Made by a program: the position numbers and the translations under genes. Shown here one piece after another: positions 8,615 through 17,983 of a stretch of DNA of 44,445 nucleotides. The notes beneath the pieces were generated by a model, which was not told the DNA's origin, made no database searches, and saw only the letters and a program-made list of their open reading frames with translations. Source of the DNA: Prevotella sp. (GTDB lineage Bacteria; Bacteroidota; Bacteroidia; Bacteroidales; Bacteroidaceae); contig JAFVHN010000002.1 in assembly GCA_017474515.1 (NCBI GenBank), forward strand, positions 1 to 44,445, written 5' to 3'. Within the stretch, counting starts at the first letter, position 1. Every line of letters starts with the position of its first letter.

Positions 8615-10170
8615 GCCACTACCGCCGGCATCCCTTCGTGGAAATCATGGACTGCACGCTGCGCGACGGCGAGCAGACCTCGGGCGTCAGCTTCCTGCCC
8701 CACGAGAAGCTCATGATTGCCCGTATGCTGCTCAAGGAGGTCAACGTTGACCGCCTCGAAGTGGCATCGGCAAGAGTGAGCAGCGGCGAGAAAGAAGCCA
8801 CCACAATGATTTGCAGCTTTGCTCGCGAACAAGGGCTCATCGACAAGGTGGAGGTGCTCGGATTCGTGGATGGCGGGGAGTCGGTGAAATGGATTAAGGA
8901 ATGTGGCGGAAAAGTCATCAACCTGCTGGCAAAGGGCAGTGAACGACATTGCAGACAACAGTTGGGGAAAACGCCTGAAGCCCACCTGTCCGACACCCTC
9001 GACACCATAGCCATGGCCAATAATGAGGGGCTGGCGGTCAACGTCTATCTGGAAGACTGGAGCAATGGCATGAAAGCCTCGCCGCAATATGTTTACGACA
9101 TGCTCGGCGCACTGGCCCAGACACCGGTGAAGCGCTTCATGCTCCCCGACACCTTGGGAGTGCTCAACCCCTTGCAGGTCATTGAATACATGAGGAAGAT
9201 GAAGAAGGCCTTCCCCACCCTGCATTTCGATTTCCACGCCCACAACGACTACGACCTGGCCGTGAGCAACACGCTGGCCGCCGTCCTCGGCGGATGCAAC
9301 GGCGTGCATGTCACCGTCAACGGCCTGGGCGAACGCTGTGGAAATGCGCCGCTCTCCACCGTCCAGGTCATATTGAAAGACCATTTCGAGGCCGTCACCA
9401 ACATCCGCGAGGACAAGCTCAACGATGTCAGCCGGCTGGTGGAAAGCTACAGCGGCATCAGCATCGCCCCCAACCAGCCCGTCATCGGCGAGAACGTGTT
9501 CACACAGGTGGCCGGCATCCATGCCGACGGCGACCACAAGGCGCGCCTGTACTACAACCTGCTCACCCCCGAAAGGTTCGGCAGAAAGCGAGAATATGCG
9601 CTGGGGAAGAACAGCGGGCGCGCCAATGTCGCCAAGAACCTTGAGGAACTGGGGCTGCAACTCACCCCCGAGCAAATGCAGAAAGTGGCGAAAAGGGTCA
9701 CGGAACTGGGCGACAGGAAAGAAATGGTGACGCGCGACGACCTTCCCTACATCGTGAGCGACGTGCTCAAGCACGACACGCCCGAGGACAGCGTGAAACT
9801 GCTGAGCTACATGGTGTCGTCGGCATACGGCCTGAAACCCCTCGCCAGCCTGAAGGTGGAGATACACGGACAGCAATATGAGGCCGACTCCACCGGCGAC
9901 GGACAATACGACGCCTTCGTAAAGGCCCTGCGTAAAGTCTATCGCGACAAACTGGGCCGCACCTTCCCCATCCTAACAAACTACACTGTTTCCATTCCGC
10001 CCGGCGGTCGGACGGACGCACTGGTGCAGACCGTCATCACCTGGCAAGACAACGACAAAATCATCAAAACCCGTGGGCTCGACGCCGACCAGACGGAGGC
10101 CGCCATCAAGGCCACCATCAAGATGCTGAATATTTTTGAAGAAGGAAATAAGCACTTCGACAAATTATAA
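8593..10170 (+). CDS. Second isopropylmalate/citramalate synthase-family enzyme
   Basis: The 525-residue protein belongs to the DRE-TIM family of LeuA, CimA and homocitrate synthases. It has DCTLRDGEQTSG near residue 19, HAHND around residues 217-221, GLGERCGN, and a C-terminal LeuA-type regulatory domain. Divergence from the neighbouring LeuA, and the presence of two such genes in one operon, suggest that this one uses a different 2-oxo acid. The best guess is pyruvate plus acetyl-CoA giving (R)-citramalate, a route to isoleucine that shares leuBCD. It could instead be a second 2-isopropylmalate synthase; the substrate cannot be settled from sequence alone. The ATG at 8593 overlaps leuD by 22 bases and gives the usual short N-terminal extension before the first motif. 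Confidence 0.75.
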   Translation: MGSSEQIGHYRRHPFVEIMDCTLRDGEQTSGVSFLPHEKLMIARMLLKEVNVDRLEVASARVSSGEKEATTMICSFAREQGLIDKVEVLGFVDGGESVKWIKECGGKVINLLAKGSERHCRQQLGKTPEAHLSDTLDTIAMANNEGLAVNVYLEDWSNGMKASPQYVYDMLGALAQTPVKRFMLPDTLGVLNPLQVIEYMRKMKKAFPTLHFDFHAHNDYDLAVSNTLAAVLGGCNGVHVTVNGLGERCGNAPLSTVQVILKDHFEAVTNIREDKLNDVSRLVESYSGISIAPNQPVIGENVFTQVAGIHADGDHKARLYYNLLTPERFGRKREYALGKNSGRANVAKNLEELGLQLTPEQMQKVAKRVTELGDRKEMVTRDDLPYIVSDVLKHDTPEDSVKLLSYMVSSAYGLKPLASLKVEIHGQQYEADSTGDGQYDAFVKALRKVYRDKLGRTFPILTNYTVSIPPGGRTDALVQTVITWQDNDKIIKTRGLDADQTEAAIKATIKMLNIFEEGNKHFDKL

Positions 10171-10204
10171 AAGCTAAAATCGGCAACAGTTTTTTCAAGT
10201 GGCC

Positions 10205-10314
10205 CTCCAGTCCAGACGGCATCCGACTCCAGTCCAGACGGCATCCGACTCCAGTCCAAACCGCATCCGACTCCAGTCCAAACCGCATCCGACTCCAGTC
10301 CAGACGGCAAACGA
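10205..10314. repeat. 22-bp tandem repeat, five copies (locus 1)
   Basis: Five contiguous 22-base units run from 10205 to 10314. Each begins CTCCAGTCCA, then GACGG or AACCG, and ends CATCCGA or CAAACGA. Where units join, GACTCCAGTC is an inverted repeat (GACT/AGTC). The same unit recurs at 29657-29731. There are no unique spacers, so this is not a CRISPR array. It fills most of the 243-base gap between the second synthase and leuB and could form hairpins in the operon mRNA. Confidence 0.95.
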
Positions 10315-10413
10315 CTCAAGGGCTTCTATTATCTCTCTTCACTTTAAATGGCATTTCACATACTAAAACACATAGTTGAAACGTTTTATTAAAAAGATAA
10401 TCTAATTACGACA

Positions 10414-11478
10414 ATGAAAATAAAAGTAGCCGTCCTTCCGGGCGACGGCATAGGCCCGGAAATCATGGAACAGGGGAAGGCCGTGCTGTTGGCCGTTGCC
10501 CAACGTTTCGGACATGAAATCACCTGTACCGAAGCAATATGCGGTGCCGACGCCATAGACAAGGTGGGCGACCCGTTCCCGGAGGAGACGTTCGCCATCT
10601 GCCAGGAAAGCGACGCCGTGCTCTTTGCCGCCGTTGGCGACCCACGCTATGACAACAACCCCACGGCAAAGGTGCGCCCCGAGCAGGGGCTGCTGGCCAT
10701 GCGCAAAAAGCTGGGGCTCTTTGCCAACATCAGGCCCGTGCAGACTTTTAAGTGCCTTGTTCATAACAGTCCGCTGAAAGACGAGCTTATCGACGGTGCC
10801 GACTTCATCTGCATCCGCGAGCTGACGGGCGGCATGTATTTCGGCGAGAAATACCAAGACGACGAAAAGGCCTACGACACCAACATCTACACAAGGCATG
10901 AGATAGAGCGCATCTTGAAGGTGGGATATGAATATGCCCTGCGCCGGAAACGCCACCTCACCGTGGTGGACAAGGCCAACATATTGGCATCGAGCCGGCT
11001 GTGGCGGCAGGTGGCCATGGAAATGGCTCCGCAATACCCCGACGTACGCACGGACTATATGTTCGTGGACAATGCCGCCATGCGCATGATAGCAGAGCCG
11101 AAATTCTTCGACGTCATGGTGACGGAAAACACCTTCGGCGACATCCTCACCGACGAGGGGTCGTGCATCAGCGGTTCCATGGGGCTGCTGCCCTCGGCCT
11201 CCACGGGAGAAGGCACGCCGCTCTTTGAACCCGTGCACGGCTCATGGCCGCAGGCTGCGGGGAAGAACATTGCCAACCCCCTGGCACAAATTCTCAGCGT
11301 GGCCATGCTCTACGAGCATTTCGGACTCGACCGCGAGGGGCAGGTCATCAGGGATGCCGTGAACGCCAGTCTTGAAGAAAACATACGGACGCCCGAGATA
11401 CAGACTCCCGGCGGACCGCATTATGGTACGAAGGAAGTGGGGCAATGGATTGTTGAAAAAGTGAAGGCCACCCTCTAA
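10414..11478 (+). CDS. leuB: 3-isopropylmalate dehydrogenase
   Basis: LeuB oxidises and decarboxylates 3-isopropylmalate with NAD+, giving 2-ketoisocaproate. The 354-residue protein has normal length. It shows the N-terminal LPGDGIGPE motif, the substrate-binding [21 protein letters not shown] region (from about residue 88), the YMFVDNAAM segment, the metal-binding [10 protein letters not shown] and the NAD-binding [14 protein letters not shown] motif. It is the last gene of the leu operon. Its final codons and TAA stop (11476-11478) lie inside a copy of the dispersed CCCTCTAATC repeat, so the repeat has been taken into the coding end. Confidence 0.96.
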   Translation: MKIKVAVLPGDGIGPEIMEQGKAVLLAVAQRFGHEITCTEAICGADAIDKVGDPFPEETFAICQESDAVLFAAVGDPRYDNNPTAKVRPEQGLLAMRKKLGLFANIRPVQTFKCLVHNSPLKDELIDGADFICIRELTGGMYFGEKYQDDEKAYDTNIYTRHEIERILKVGYEYALRRKRHLTVVDKANILASSRLWRQVAMEMAPQYPDVRTDYMFVDNAAMRMIAEPKFFDVMVTENTFGDILTDEGSCISGSMGLLPSASTGEGTPLFEPVHGSWPQAAGKNIANPLAQILSVAMLYEHFGLDREGQVIRDAVNASLEENIRTPEIQTPGGPHYGTKEVGQWIVEKVKATL

Positions 11479-11570
11479 TCCCATCTTGGGGGGGAGGAAA
11501 AGGTGAAAAATCTTTTTATGTGAAAAGTGAAGAGTGAAGAGTGAATAATTTGCTACCGCCATCTTTAAAG
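11471..11570. repeat. Intergenic repeat block between leuB and the TPR gene
   Basis: CCCTCTAATC at 11471-11480 and a G-run after CTT form another copy of the GC-palindromic repeat. It is followed by GTGAAAAGTGAAGAGTGAAG direct repeats (11521-11542) ending in TTTGCTACCGCC. That ending matches the TTTTACTGCCGCC and TTTTGCTGCCCC ends of the blocks at 7886 and 12293. The block runs up to the GTG start at 11570. Confidence 0.6.
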
Positions 11571-12289
11571 TGAAAAGAGAAAAAAGAATCATCTTCCTGG
11601 TGGCGGCGTATATCATTGCTGCCACCACATCTTTTTCATACGCACAGAGTTCTGCCGAGCTGCGCGATTCGCTGGGCGTGGTAGCCGAGCAAGTGAGGCT
11701 TCACCCCGACTTGCTCTACCTTCGCCTGCAAAAAGCATCGCTCAACATGCAACTCGAACAGTATGACTACGCCAGGATGGAGTATGACTATGTCTTGCAG
11801 AAAGACCCCGACAACCTGGCGGCCCTGTTTTTCCGTGCCTGGTGCAACGAGAAGCTGTTCCGCTACGGGTTTGCACGGGCAGACTACGAGCACCTGCTGA
11901 AACTCGTTCCCGACAACTTCGAGGTGCGGCTGGGCCTTGCACTGCTTAACCACAAAGACAAGCACCTGACCATAGCCTACGACCAAATCAACATGCTGGT
12001 GGAACAGCACCCCGACAGCGCCATCGTATGGGCGGCAAGGGGCGGCATGGAGAAGGACCGGATGATGACCGATGCCGCCATCTATGACTTCACGCAGGCC
12101 ATTCGCCTGGACCCGGGAAACACCAGCTACCTGCTTTCGCGCTGCGAACTATACCTGAAAGAAAAGAAATATGCCGATGCCCGCGAAGACCTGCAGGCCC
12201 TTGTCAGCCTAGGCGTTGACCCGTCATCACTTCAACATCTGTTCAAACAACTTCCCAAGAAAAAGAAGAAAAAGAGAGGACTCTTTTAA
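11570..12289 (+). CDS. Exported tetratricopeptide-repeat protein
   Basis: The 239-residue protein begins with a GTG start and a likely signal peptide (MKREKR, hydrophobic stretch, cut near SYAQ at about residue 26). The rest is a series of TPR helix pairs. Examples are LYLRLQKASLNMQLEQYDYA, the next pair ending DPDNLAALFFRAWCNEK, and a C-terminal pair with DPGNTSYLLSRCELYLKEKK. It ends in a lysine-rich tail. TPR proteins act as protein-protein scaffolds; no partner can be inferred. It probably sits in the periplasm. It lies between the leu operon and sbcDC, with repeat DNA on both sides and no clear promoter of its own. Confidence 0.8.
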   Translation: MKREKRIIFLVAAYIIAATTSFSYAQSSAELRDSLGVVAEQVRLHPDLLYLRLQKASLNMQLEQYDYARMEYDYVLQKDPDNLAALFFRAWCNEKLFRYGFARADYEHLLKLVPDNFEVRLGLALLNHKDKHLTIAYDQINMLVEQHPDSAIVWAARGGMEKDRMMTDAAIYDFTQAIRLDPGNTSYLLSRCELYLKEKKYADAREDLQALVSLGVDPSSLQHLFKQLPKKKKKKRGLF

Positions 12290-12290
12290 G

Positions 12291-12345
12291 TTATGAGTTA
12301 TGAGTGATGAGTTTTGCTGCCCCATATAAGTTGAATAATAGAAAA
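12291..12345. repeat. TATGAG-type intergenic repeat before sbcD
   Basis: AGTTATGAGTTATGAGTGAT followed by GAGTTTTGCTGCCCC matches the AT-rich part of the block between leuC and leuD. It is degenerate and non-coding. Confidence 0.55.
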
Positions 12346-12367
12346 GGTAAATAAACAATCCTAAATT

Positions 12368-13597
12368 GTGAAAATCATCCATACCGCCGACATCCATCTT
12401 GGACAAGTCATCTATCAAAACTATGAACGTTGCGACGAACACCGCTATTACTTCCAACAGCTGGAGCAATGGTGCCGACAAGAAGCGCCCGATGCACTGG
12501 TGGTGAGCGGTGACATATTCGACATTCAGCAGCCCTCGGCCGCAACGTGGAAAACCTTCACCGACAGTTTTGTAAGCCTTCACGAGGCAAATCCCGGCAT
12601 GGCCATTGTCATAGTGGCCGGCAACCACGACTCGCCCTCACGCATACAGTCGAACCATGCCGTTTGGCGACTGGCCGGCGTCAGGCTGGTGGGCAATCCG
12701 CCACCCGCCGATTATTACTGTCGCGAAGGCTGGCAGGAGGCTTTTATCGTAAGACTTCAAGCGGGATACATCGTTTGCCTGCCATTCATGACGGGTGAAC
12801 GCACCGCCATGATACAGGAACTGCTTGACTATGTGGACAACGAAAACCGAGAGTCGAAGCCCGTCGTAATGACAGGCCACCTGACCGTTGCCGGCAGCGA
12901 CACCACAGGCCACGACTTCGACATCGGCCGCGTGAAAGCCCAGGACATCGGCAGCCTGGGCAAGGGCTACGACTACCTTGCGCTCGGACATATCCACAAG
13001 CCGCAGACCATCGGTCACGAAAACGACAGCATGGCTCCCGACGTCACCTACCCTGCCCCACAGGTGCGCTATGCCGGCAGTGCCGTTCACGTCAGCTGCG
13101 ACGAGGCCTACCCACACACGGTCAGCATGGTGGAAATCCACAGACATGGCGGCGATGTAAGAATCAGGCAGCTGCGCATCCACCAGCTGCGGCATTTCTA
13201 CAACCTCCCCCTCCACGGCGAGCCATACCATCAGGCGGAAGAGGCATTGGCCGACCTCCGCGCGTTTACAATCAACAACAAGAGCGGATATCTGCGCCTG
13301 CGTTTCGACAAGGGCGCCGTGCTGCCTTCCGACTTCAACCAAATGGTGTATGCCATCTTGGAGCCCTTCGGCGGCGAACTGCGCTACAACCCGAAGATTA
13401 TTTGGGAAGGGGTTGAAGAAAACGACACGGAAACAACCGATAAACCCAAATTTGAGGTGGCTGAACTACAGCAGATGACCGACCCGCTGGTCTTCATTGA
13501 GAGAACCAAGGAAAAATATCCCAACCTCAGCATGAATGAAATACGTGAGGCATTCGCTGAAATTGAAGAAGAAATCCGACTAATGGGAGAACAATAA
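12368..13597 (+). CDS. sbcD: DNA repair exonuclease subunit SbcD
   Basis: SbcD (Mre11 family) is the metal-dependent nuclease of the SbcCD complex, which opens hairpins and blocked DNA ends. The 409-residue protein shows the phosphoesterase motifs in order: Asp8-x-His10 (TADIHLG), GDIFD with Asp49, GNHDS with Asn86-His87, then GHLTVAG and the LGHIHKPQ motif. It begins with GTG. sbcC follows with a 1-base gap, so the pair is translationally linked. Palindrome-cutting activity is relevant here because the window holds many inverted repeats; that link is only an inference. Confidence 0.95.
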   Translation: MKIIHTADIHLGQVIYQNYERCDEHRYYFQQLEQWCRQEAPDALVVSGDIFDIQQPSAATWKTFTDSFVSLHEANPGMAIVIVAGNHDSPSRIQSNHAVWRLAGVRLVGNPPPADYYCREGWQEAFIVRLQAGYIVCLPFMTGERTAMIQELLDYVDNENRESKPVVMTGHLTVAGSDTTGHDFDIGRVKAQDIGSLGKGYDYLALGHIHKPQTIGHENDSMAPDVTYPAPQVRYAGSAVHVSCDEAYPHTVSMVEIHRHGGDVRIRQLRIHQLRHFYNLPLHGEPYHQAEEALADLRAFTINNKSGYLRLRFDKGAVLPSDFNQMVYAILEPFGGELRYNPKIIWEGVEENDTETTDKPKFEVAELQQMTDPLVFIERTKEKYPNLSMNEIREAFAEIEEEIRLMGEQ

Positions 13598-13598
13598 T

Positions 13599-16500
13599 AT
13601 GACTATCAAAGAACTACATATCCGCAATATCGCCTCCATAGAACGTGGCGACATAGACTTTGAAAACGGACTGTGCGACGCCATTAGCGGCGAGCCGGCA
13701 TCATTGTTCCTTATCAGCGGCGACACGGGGGCCGGAAAGACCGCCATCCTCGACTGCATAGCCATGGCGCTCTATATGAAAACACCAAGGCTCGCCGGCG
13801 TCACCAATGTCACGAAAAACGAATATGTCAACAACGAGGGCGAAACCATCAAGGTGGCCAGCATAGAACAATACACGCGCCTCGGCATTTCTGAGCATGA
13901 CGAATGTTACTGCGAGGTGCGCTTCACCGGCAACGACGGCCGCGACTACCACGCAAGGCTTACCCTCGGGATGCAGCGACAAAGGGGGAAAAAGACTCTG
14001 AAACACAGCAAGCCCAAATGGGAAGTGAAAGTGAATGAGGAAGACTGGCGGTCGGGCAAAAATGAAGTGGAAGACATCATTCTCAACGCCATCGGACTGT
14101 CGTTTGAACAGTTTGGAAGGATGGCTATGCTCGCACAAGGACAGTTCGCGGCTTTCCTGACCGGAAACAAGCAGGAACGGGAAGCCATTCTCGAACAGCT
14201 CACCAATACCGAAAGGTTTTCCGTCTATGGCACAGCTATTAAGAACATCTTTGCAAAAGCCAAGGACAGCTGCGCACTCATAAAGAAGGAATACGAAACG
14301 GAAAAGGCGCACATCCTCGACGACGACGAGAAAAACCAACTTGAAAAGGATTTGAAAAACCTTGAAGAACAACTGAATATTACAGACCAACAACTAAGCA
14401 ACTGCGAAACGAGGCTCAAGCTTGCCACCAACATTGAGAAATGTCAGAAAGACATCATCGAGGCCACTCAGCAGAAACAACAGATAGAACAGGCCATCAG
14501 GCAGGACGACTACAGGCAGGACGAGGAACTGGTAAAGGGTTGGGACTCAACAACCACGCAGCGACAGACGTTGACAAAACTGAAGGAGCACAGGTTGAAA
14601 ATTCTACAGGCCGAGAACGAGAAAAATGGACTGAAAGACAATTTCCTACAACTGAAAGCCGACTTCGCCAGACGACAAGAGGACATCAAGACACTCGAAA
14701 CCTACATAAAGGACCAACAGCAATGGCTCACCGCACAAAGCCACTGCGAAGAGCTCTACGCCAACGCCGCCGTGGTGATGCAGCAAATGAACCAATATCA
14801 GGACGAGAAAAACGACGAACGGGCATTCGAGGAAAAAATAAAGGCCGAGAAAGAGAAAACCGCCACGCTGGAGGAAAACGCCCTGTTGGCTGCGAAAAAA
14901 GCAGATAAAGCCGCCACGATGGCTGCAGATATGCAGAACGAAATAGACAGACTGACCCGCCAGCGAGAGGCCATGAGGCCCGAAATAGTCAACAGCAGCC
15001 TCGACAATGCAACCAAACAGTTTTCCAGCCTGTCGCAACTGCGGGAAAAACTGTCGCAACTTCAAGGCAGCAAGGAAGAACTGCAGAAAATGGCCGTTGA
15101 CATTGAGGAACGCAAGAGCCGCCTCACCATTCTTTGCCAGGAAATGGAAAAGGCGAAGGAAGCCCTTGAAATGGCAAGAAAACATGACGAACAGGCCACC
15201 AACCGACTGCACACCATGCAGACAAGCGTGGAAGACTATTTCGTCGCAATGAGGAGAAACATGGCCAGGGAGCAAATTGAAACATGCCCCCTGTGCGGAC
15301 AGCACATCCACCACCTGCACATAGACGACGACTTCAGGGCCATGCTCACACCGCTTGAAAAAGAAAAGGAAGAAAGCGCAAAACAACTCGCCAAGGCTAC
15401 TGAAGAAAGCGAAAAGACCACCAAGAATCATACCGCCGCATTGACGGAAGTGAAATCACAAAGCCGACAATATCAGTCTTTGGACAAAAAGATCAAGGAT
15501 CAGGCCGCAACAGTGGAAACCACGGCGCGAAGTCTCGGCATCGACACCGAACAGCCCATGACTCCGCAAGTGGAAAGTGCCATGGCCGCAACCAAGAAGG
15601 AGGCCGAAAGTCTCAGAGAGCAGCAGCGGAAAGCCGAGGATTTGCAGAAAGTCATCAACACGCGTTTTGAAGAGGGAAAAAAGCTCAACAAAAACGCTGT
15701 AAAGGCAGACAGCGAGAAGAAAAACGCCGAAAAGACCCGCGACGACAACAAGCAGGAAATCATCAGGCTGGAAGTACGGAGGCAAGAATTATCCTCACAC
15801 GCTCAGCAACTGCATGGCGCCATCACCACGGCGCTCGCTCATCTCACAAACTCATGGGACAACCGAATAGAAGAGTCGAAGACCTTGTTGCGAAACAGCG
15901 CAAGGGAATACACTGCAAGAAAAGAGAAACTCGGTGCCGACCGACAAACACTCCTGACATGGCAACAGGCCGTGAAAACCATCGCCGACACCCATGCGAA
16001 AATTGTTGCCCTCCATCCCGACTGGATCAGTTTAGAGGGTGGAGAGTTGAAATGTTTTAAAAAGGGTGTTGAGGACTGGACCCACCTCTACGCAGAGGTC
16101 GTGGCCAATGACAATAAAGCCCGCGAAAGCGCCGGCGTAGTCAAAGAATGTGAACTGTCGCTGCAACAATATTATGCCGAAACAGGCACCACCGAAGCCA
16201 TGTTACAGGCCCTTGCAGATAAGGAAAAAGAACTCTGGCGGGCCCGCCGGAGAATCGAAGACACAAAGACGAAACTCACCTCGCAAAGCGATGCCCTGGA
16301 CAAAGCACAACATCAGATGAACGACGACAATGAAAGACTCCAGGCCATGACACCCGGAAGCAACAATGCAGCGATGCCGATTTCCGAAACCATCCAATTG
16401 CTGAAACAAGAGAAAGAAAAGCTGACTGTCCGGCGCGACGATATGATGACGCAGCGCGGCTCCATCGGCAACAGGCTGGAAGAGAACAGAAAAAACATCG

Positions 16501-17081
16501 ACCACTTCAAAGAACTCGCCGAAAGGCTCGGCAGGGCTCAGCAAAGACTTGGCAGGTGGAAAACCATGAACGACTACTTCGGCGGCACACGCTTCCGCAC
16601 ACTCGTGCAAACATACATCCTGCATCCCTTGCTCAACAATGCAAACATCTATCTCACGCATATCACCGACCGCTACAAGCTGACCTGCAGTGAAGAAAAC
16701 GAACAACTTGCCATCCTCGTACTCGACCGCTACAACAAAGACCAGGTGCGCAGCATCACCGTGCTCTCGGGCGGCGAACGTTTCATGGTTTCGCTCGCAC
16801 TGTCGCTCGCATTGTCGTCGCTCAACCGTCCAGGCATGAACGCCGGAATACTGTTCATAGACGAAGGCTTCGGAACTCTCGATGAAAAGAGCCTTCACGC
16901 CGTCATGTCAACACTTGAACGATTGCAGGAAATAGCCGGACAGGACATTCGGCGTGTTGGAATCATCTCGCACCGCGAGGAACTCAGTGAACGCATTCCC
17001 GTGCAGATAAAAGTCACAAGGCACGGGGAAGGAAGAAGCCGTTTGGAAATATCGGGAACCAGGGCCAGGAGCAGCCAATGA
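13599..17081 (+). CDS. sbcC: DNA repair ATPase SbcC (Rad50-like)
   Basis: This is the SMC-like ATPase partner of SbcD. The 1160-residue protein has an N-terminal Walker A loop GDTGAGKT at about residues 41-48. Two long coiled-coil arms rich in Glu, Lys and Gln flank the zinc-hook CPLCG (Cys562, Cys565) near the middle. The C-terminal lobe has the ABC signature LSGGERFMVSLALSLALSSL (around residue 1055), the Walker B FIDEGFGTLDE (around 1085) and a final switch HRxE-type motif, ISHREEL. The protein is complete and normal in length. Its stop lies 16 bases from the end of the convergent TerB/J-domain gene. Confidence 0.95.
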   Translation: MTIKELHIRNIASIERGDIDFENGLCDAISGEPASLFLISGDTGAGKTAILDCIAMALYMKTPRLAGVTNVTKNEYVNNEGETIKVASIEQYTRLGISEHDECYCEVRFTGNDGRDYHARLTLGMQRQRGKKTLKHSKPKWEVKVNEEDWRSGKNEVEDIILNAIGLSFEQFGRMAMLAQGQFAAFLTGNKQEREAILEQLTNTERFSVYGTAIKNIFAKAKDSCALIKKEYETEKAHILDDDEKNQLEKDLKNLEEQLNITDQQLSNCETRLKLATNIEKCQKDIIEATQQKQQIEQAIRQDDYRQDEELVKGWDSTTTQRQTLTKLKEHRLKILQAENEKNGLKDNFLQLKADFARRQEDIKTLETYIKDQQQWLTAQSHCEELYANAAVVMQQMNQYQDEKNDERAFEEKIKAEKEKTATLEENALLAAKKADKAATMAADMQNEIDRLTRQREAMRPEIVNSSLDNATKQFSSLSQLREKLSQLQGSKEELQKMAVDIEERKSRLTILCQEMEKAKEALEMARKHDEQATNRLHTMQTSVEDYFVAMRRNMAREQIETCPLCGQHIHHLHIDDDFRAMLTPLEKEKEESAKQLAKATEESEKTTKNHTAALTEVKSQSRQYQSLDKKIKDQAATVETTARSLGIDTEQPMTPQVESAMAATKKEAESLREQQRKAEDLQKVINTRFEEGKKLNKNAVKADSEKKNAEKTRDDNKQEIIRLEVRRQELSSHAQQLHGAITTALAHLTNSWDNRIEESKTLLRNSAREYTARKEKLGADRQTLLTWQQAVKTIADTHAKIVALHPDWISLEGGELKCFKKGVEDWTHLYAEVVANDNKARESAGVVKECELSLQQYYAETGTTEAMLQALADKEKELWRARRRIEDTKTKLTSQSDALDKAQHQMNDDNERLQAMTPGSNNAAMPISETIQLLKQEKEKLTVRRDDMMTQRGSIGNRLEENRKNIDHFKELAERLGRAQQRLGRWKTMNDYFGGTRFRTLVQTYILHPLLNNANIYLTHITDRYKLTCSEENEQLAILVLDRYNKDQVRSITVLSGGERFMVSLALSLALSSLNRPGMNAGILFIDEGFGTLDEKSLHAVMSTLERLQEIAGQDIRRVGIISHREELSERIPVQIKVTRHGEGRSRLEISGTRARSSQ

Positions 17082-17096
17082 CAAAACCGTTCGTGC

Positions 17097-17915
17097 TCAG
17101 AGTCCGCGGGCTTTGTATATCAGGTCCTTGGCGGCATTGATTTCCTGGAACTTCTTTTCTGCGGCTTTTCTTACGTCCTCACCCAGTGTGGCGACGCGGT
17201 CGGGGTGGTGTTTCAAGGCCAGGGCACGATAGGCTTTTCTCACCTCGTCGTCGGTGGCCGAAGGATCCAGGCCCAGCACTTTGTAGGCGGCCTCCAGGCT
17301 GGTGCTGCTATCGTGGAGGTTGAGAAGTGAATCAACCTCGCTATCATTCATGCGGAGTGCCCTGCACACATCGCGTAGTGCCTGTACTTCTTGTGGGTCA
17401 ATAACTCCGTCGGCCCTTATAAGGTCTGCAAGGAAGGCCAGTAGTTGCAACCTCTGCCCATAGCTCAAGTTGTCGGCTATCTGACCGCAACTCTGCATGA
17501 CGATGTCGCGATAAGCGCCTACGCGCTGGCTTTCCATGCGTTTCTGCTCGTCGAAAAGCCGACGGAGGATTTGCTCGCCCTCACTCACCGCCACGTCGCC
17601 GAAATTGACGCGCAGGAAACGGCGCACGGCCTCCATCTCGCTGTGCATCACCTTTCCGTCGGCGCGGATGATATAGGATGCCAGCACAAGAAGGCTGAAC
17701 AGGAAGCTGTTACGCTGCCCGGTGTTAACGCGTCCCGATTGTCTTGTAGTGCCGGCGCCACGGGTGGTGCGCTGGTAAGAACTGTAATTTTCGGTGCTGT
17801 CACTGTCGCCGCCGTCAAAAAGACTTCCCAATGCATAGCCAGCAAGTGCCGCCAACGGGCTTCCTCCAGAGATGATGAAGCCCAGAATACCGCAAATCCA
17901 TTTCGCTATTCCCAT
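17097..17915 (-). CDS. TerB-like / J-domain protein (DjlA-type)
   Basis: The 272-residue protein starts with MGIAKWICG and a hydrophobic, glycine-rich segment (about residues 3-32) that probably anchors it in the membrane. A TerB-type helical domain follows (SYIIRADGKVMHSEMEAVR, then LADLIRADGVIDPQE). A C-terminal J-domain has the HPD motif at residues 237-239. The order membrane segment, TerB, J-domain is that of DjlA co-chaperones, which stimulate DnaK ATPase. The open frame could extend to 17987, but the extra 24 residues translate the promoter and a GTGAAAAG repeat, so the start at 17915 is preferred. The gene converges on sbcC. Confidence 0.85.
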   Translation of the reverse strand: MGIAKWICGILGFIISGGSPLAALAGYALGSLFDGGDSDSTENYSSYQRTTRGAGTTRQSGRVNTGQRNSFLFSLLVLASYIIRADGKVMHSEMEAVRRFLRVNFGDVAVSEGEQILRRLFDEQKRMESQRVGAYRDIVMQSCGQIADNLSYGQRLQLLAFLADLIRADGVIDPQEVQALRDVCRALRMNDSEVDSLLNLHDSSTSLEAAYKVLGLDPSATDDEVRKAYRALALKHHPDRVATLGEDVRKAAEKKFQEINAAKDLIYKARGL

Positions 17916-17934
17916 GATATCTGTTTTTTTTTTG

Positions 17935-17942
17935 CAAAGATA
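17935..17942 (-). promoter_or_regulatory. -7 box for the TerB/J-domain gene
   Basis: On the minus strand this reads TATCTTTG followed by C, the Bacteroidetes -7 element, 20 bases before the chosen start at 17915. No good TTTG is present at the expected -33 position. Confidence 0.65.
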
Positions 17943-17983
17943 CGAATATAAAGTGAAAAGTGAAGACTTTCTACATCTATAAT

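Noticed and set aside
8518-9906. 462-codon minus-strand frame
   Set aside because: Shadow of the second synthase gene; no signal or domain.
10205-10314. Possible CRISPR array
   Set aside because: Repeats are contiguous 22-base units with no unique spacers and there are no cas genes.
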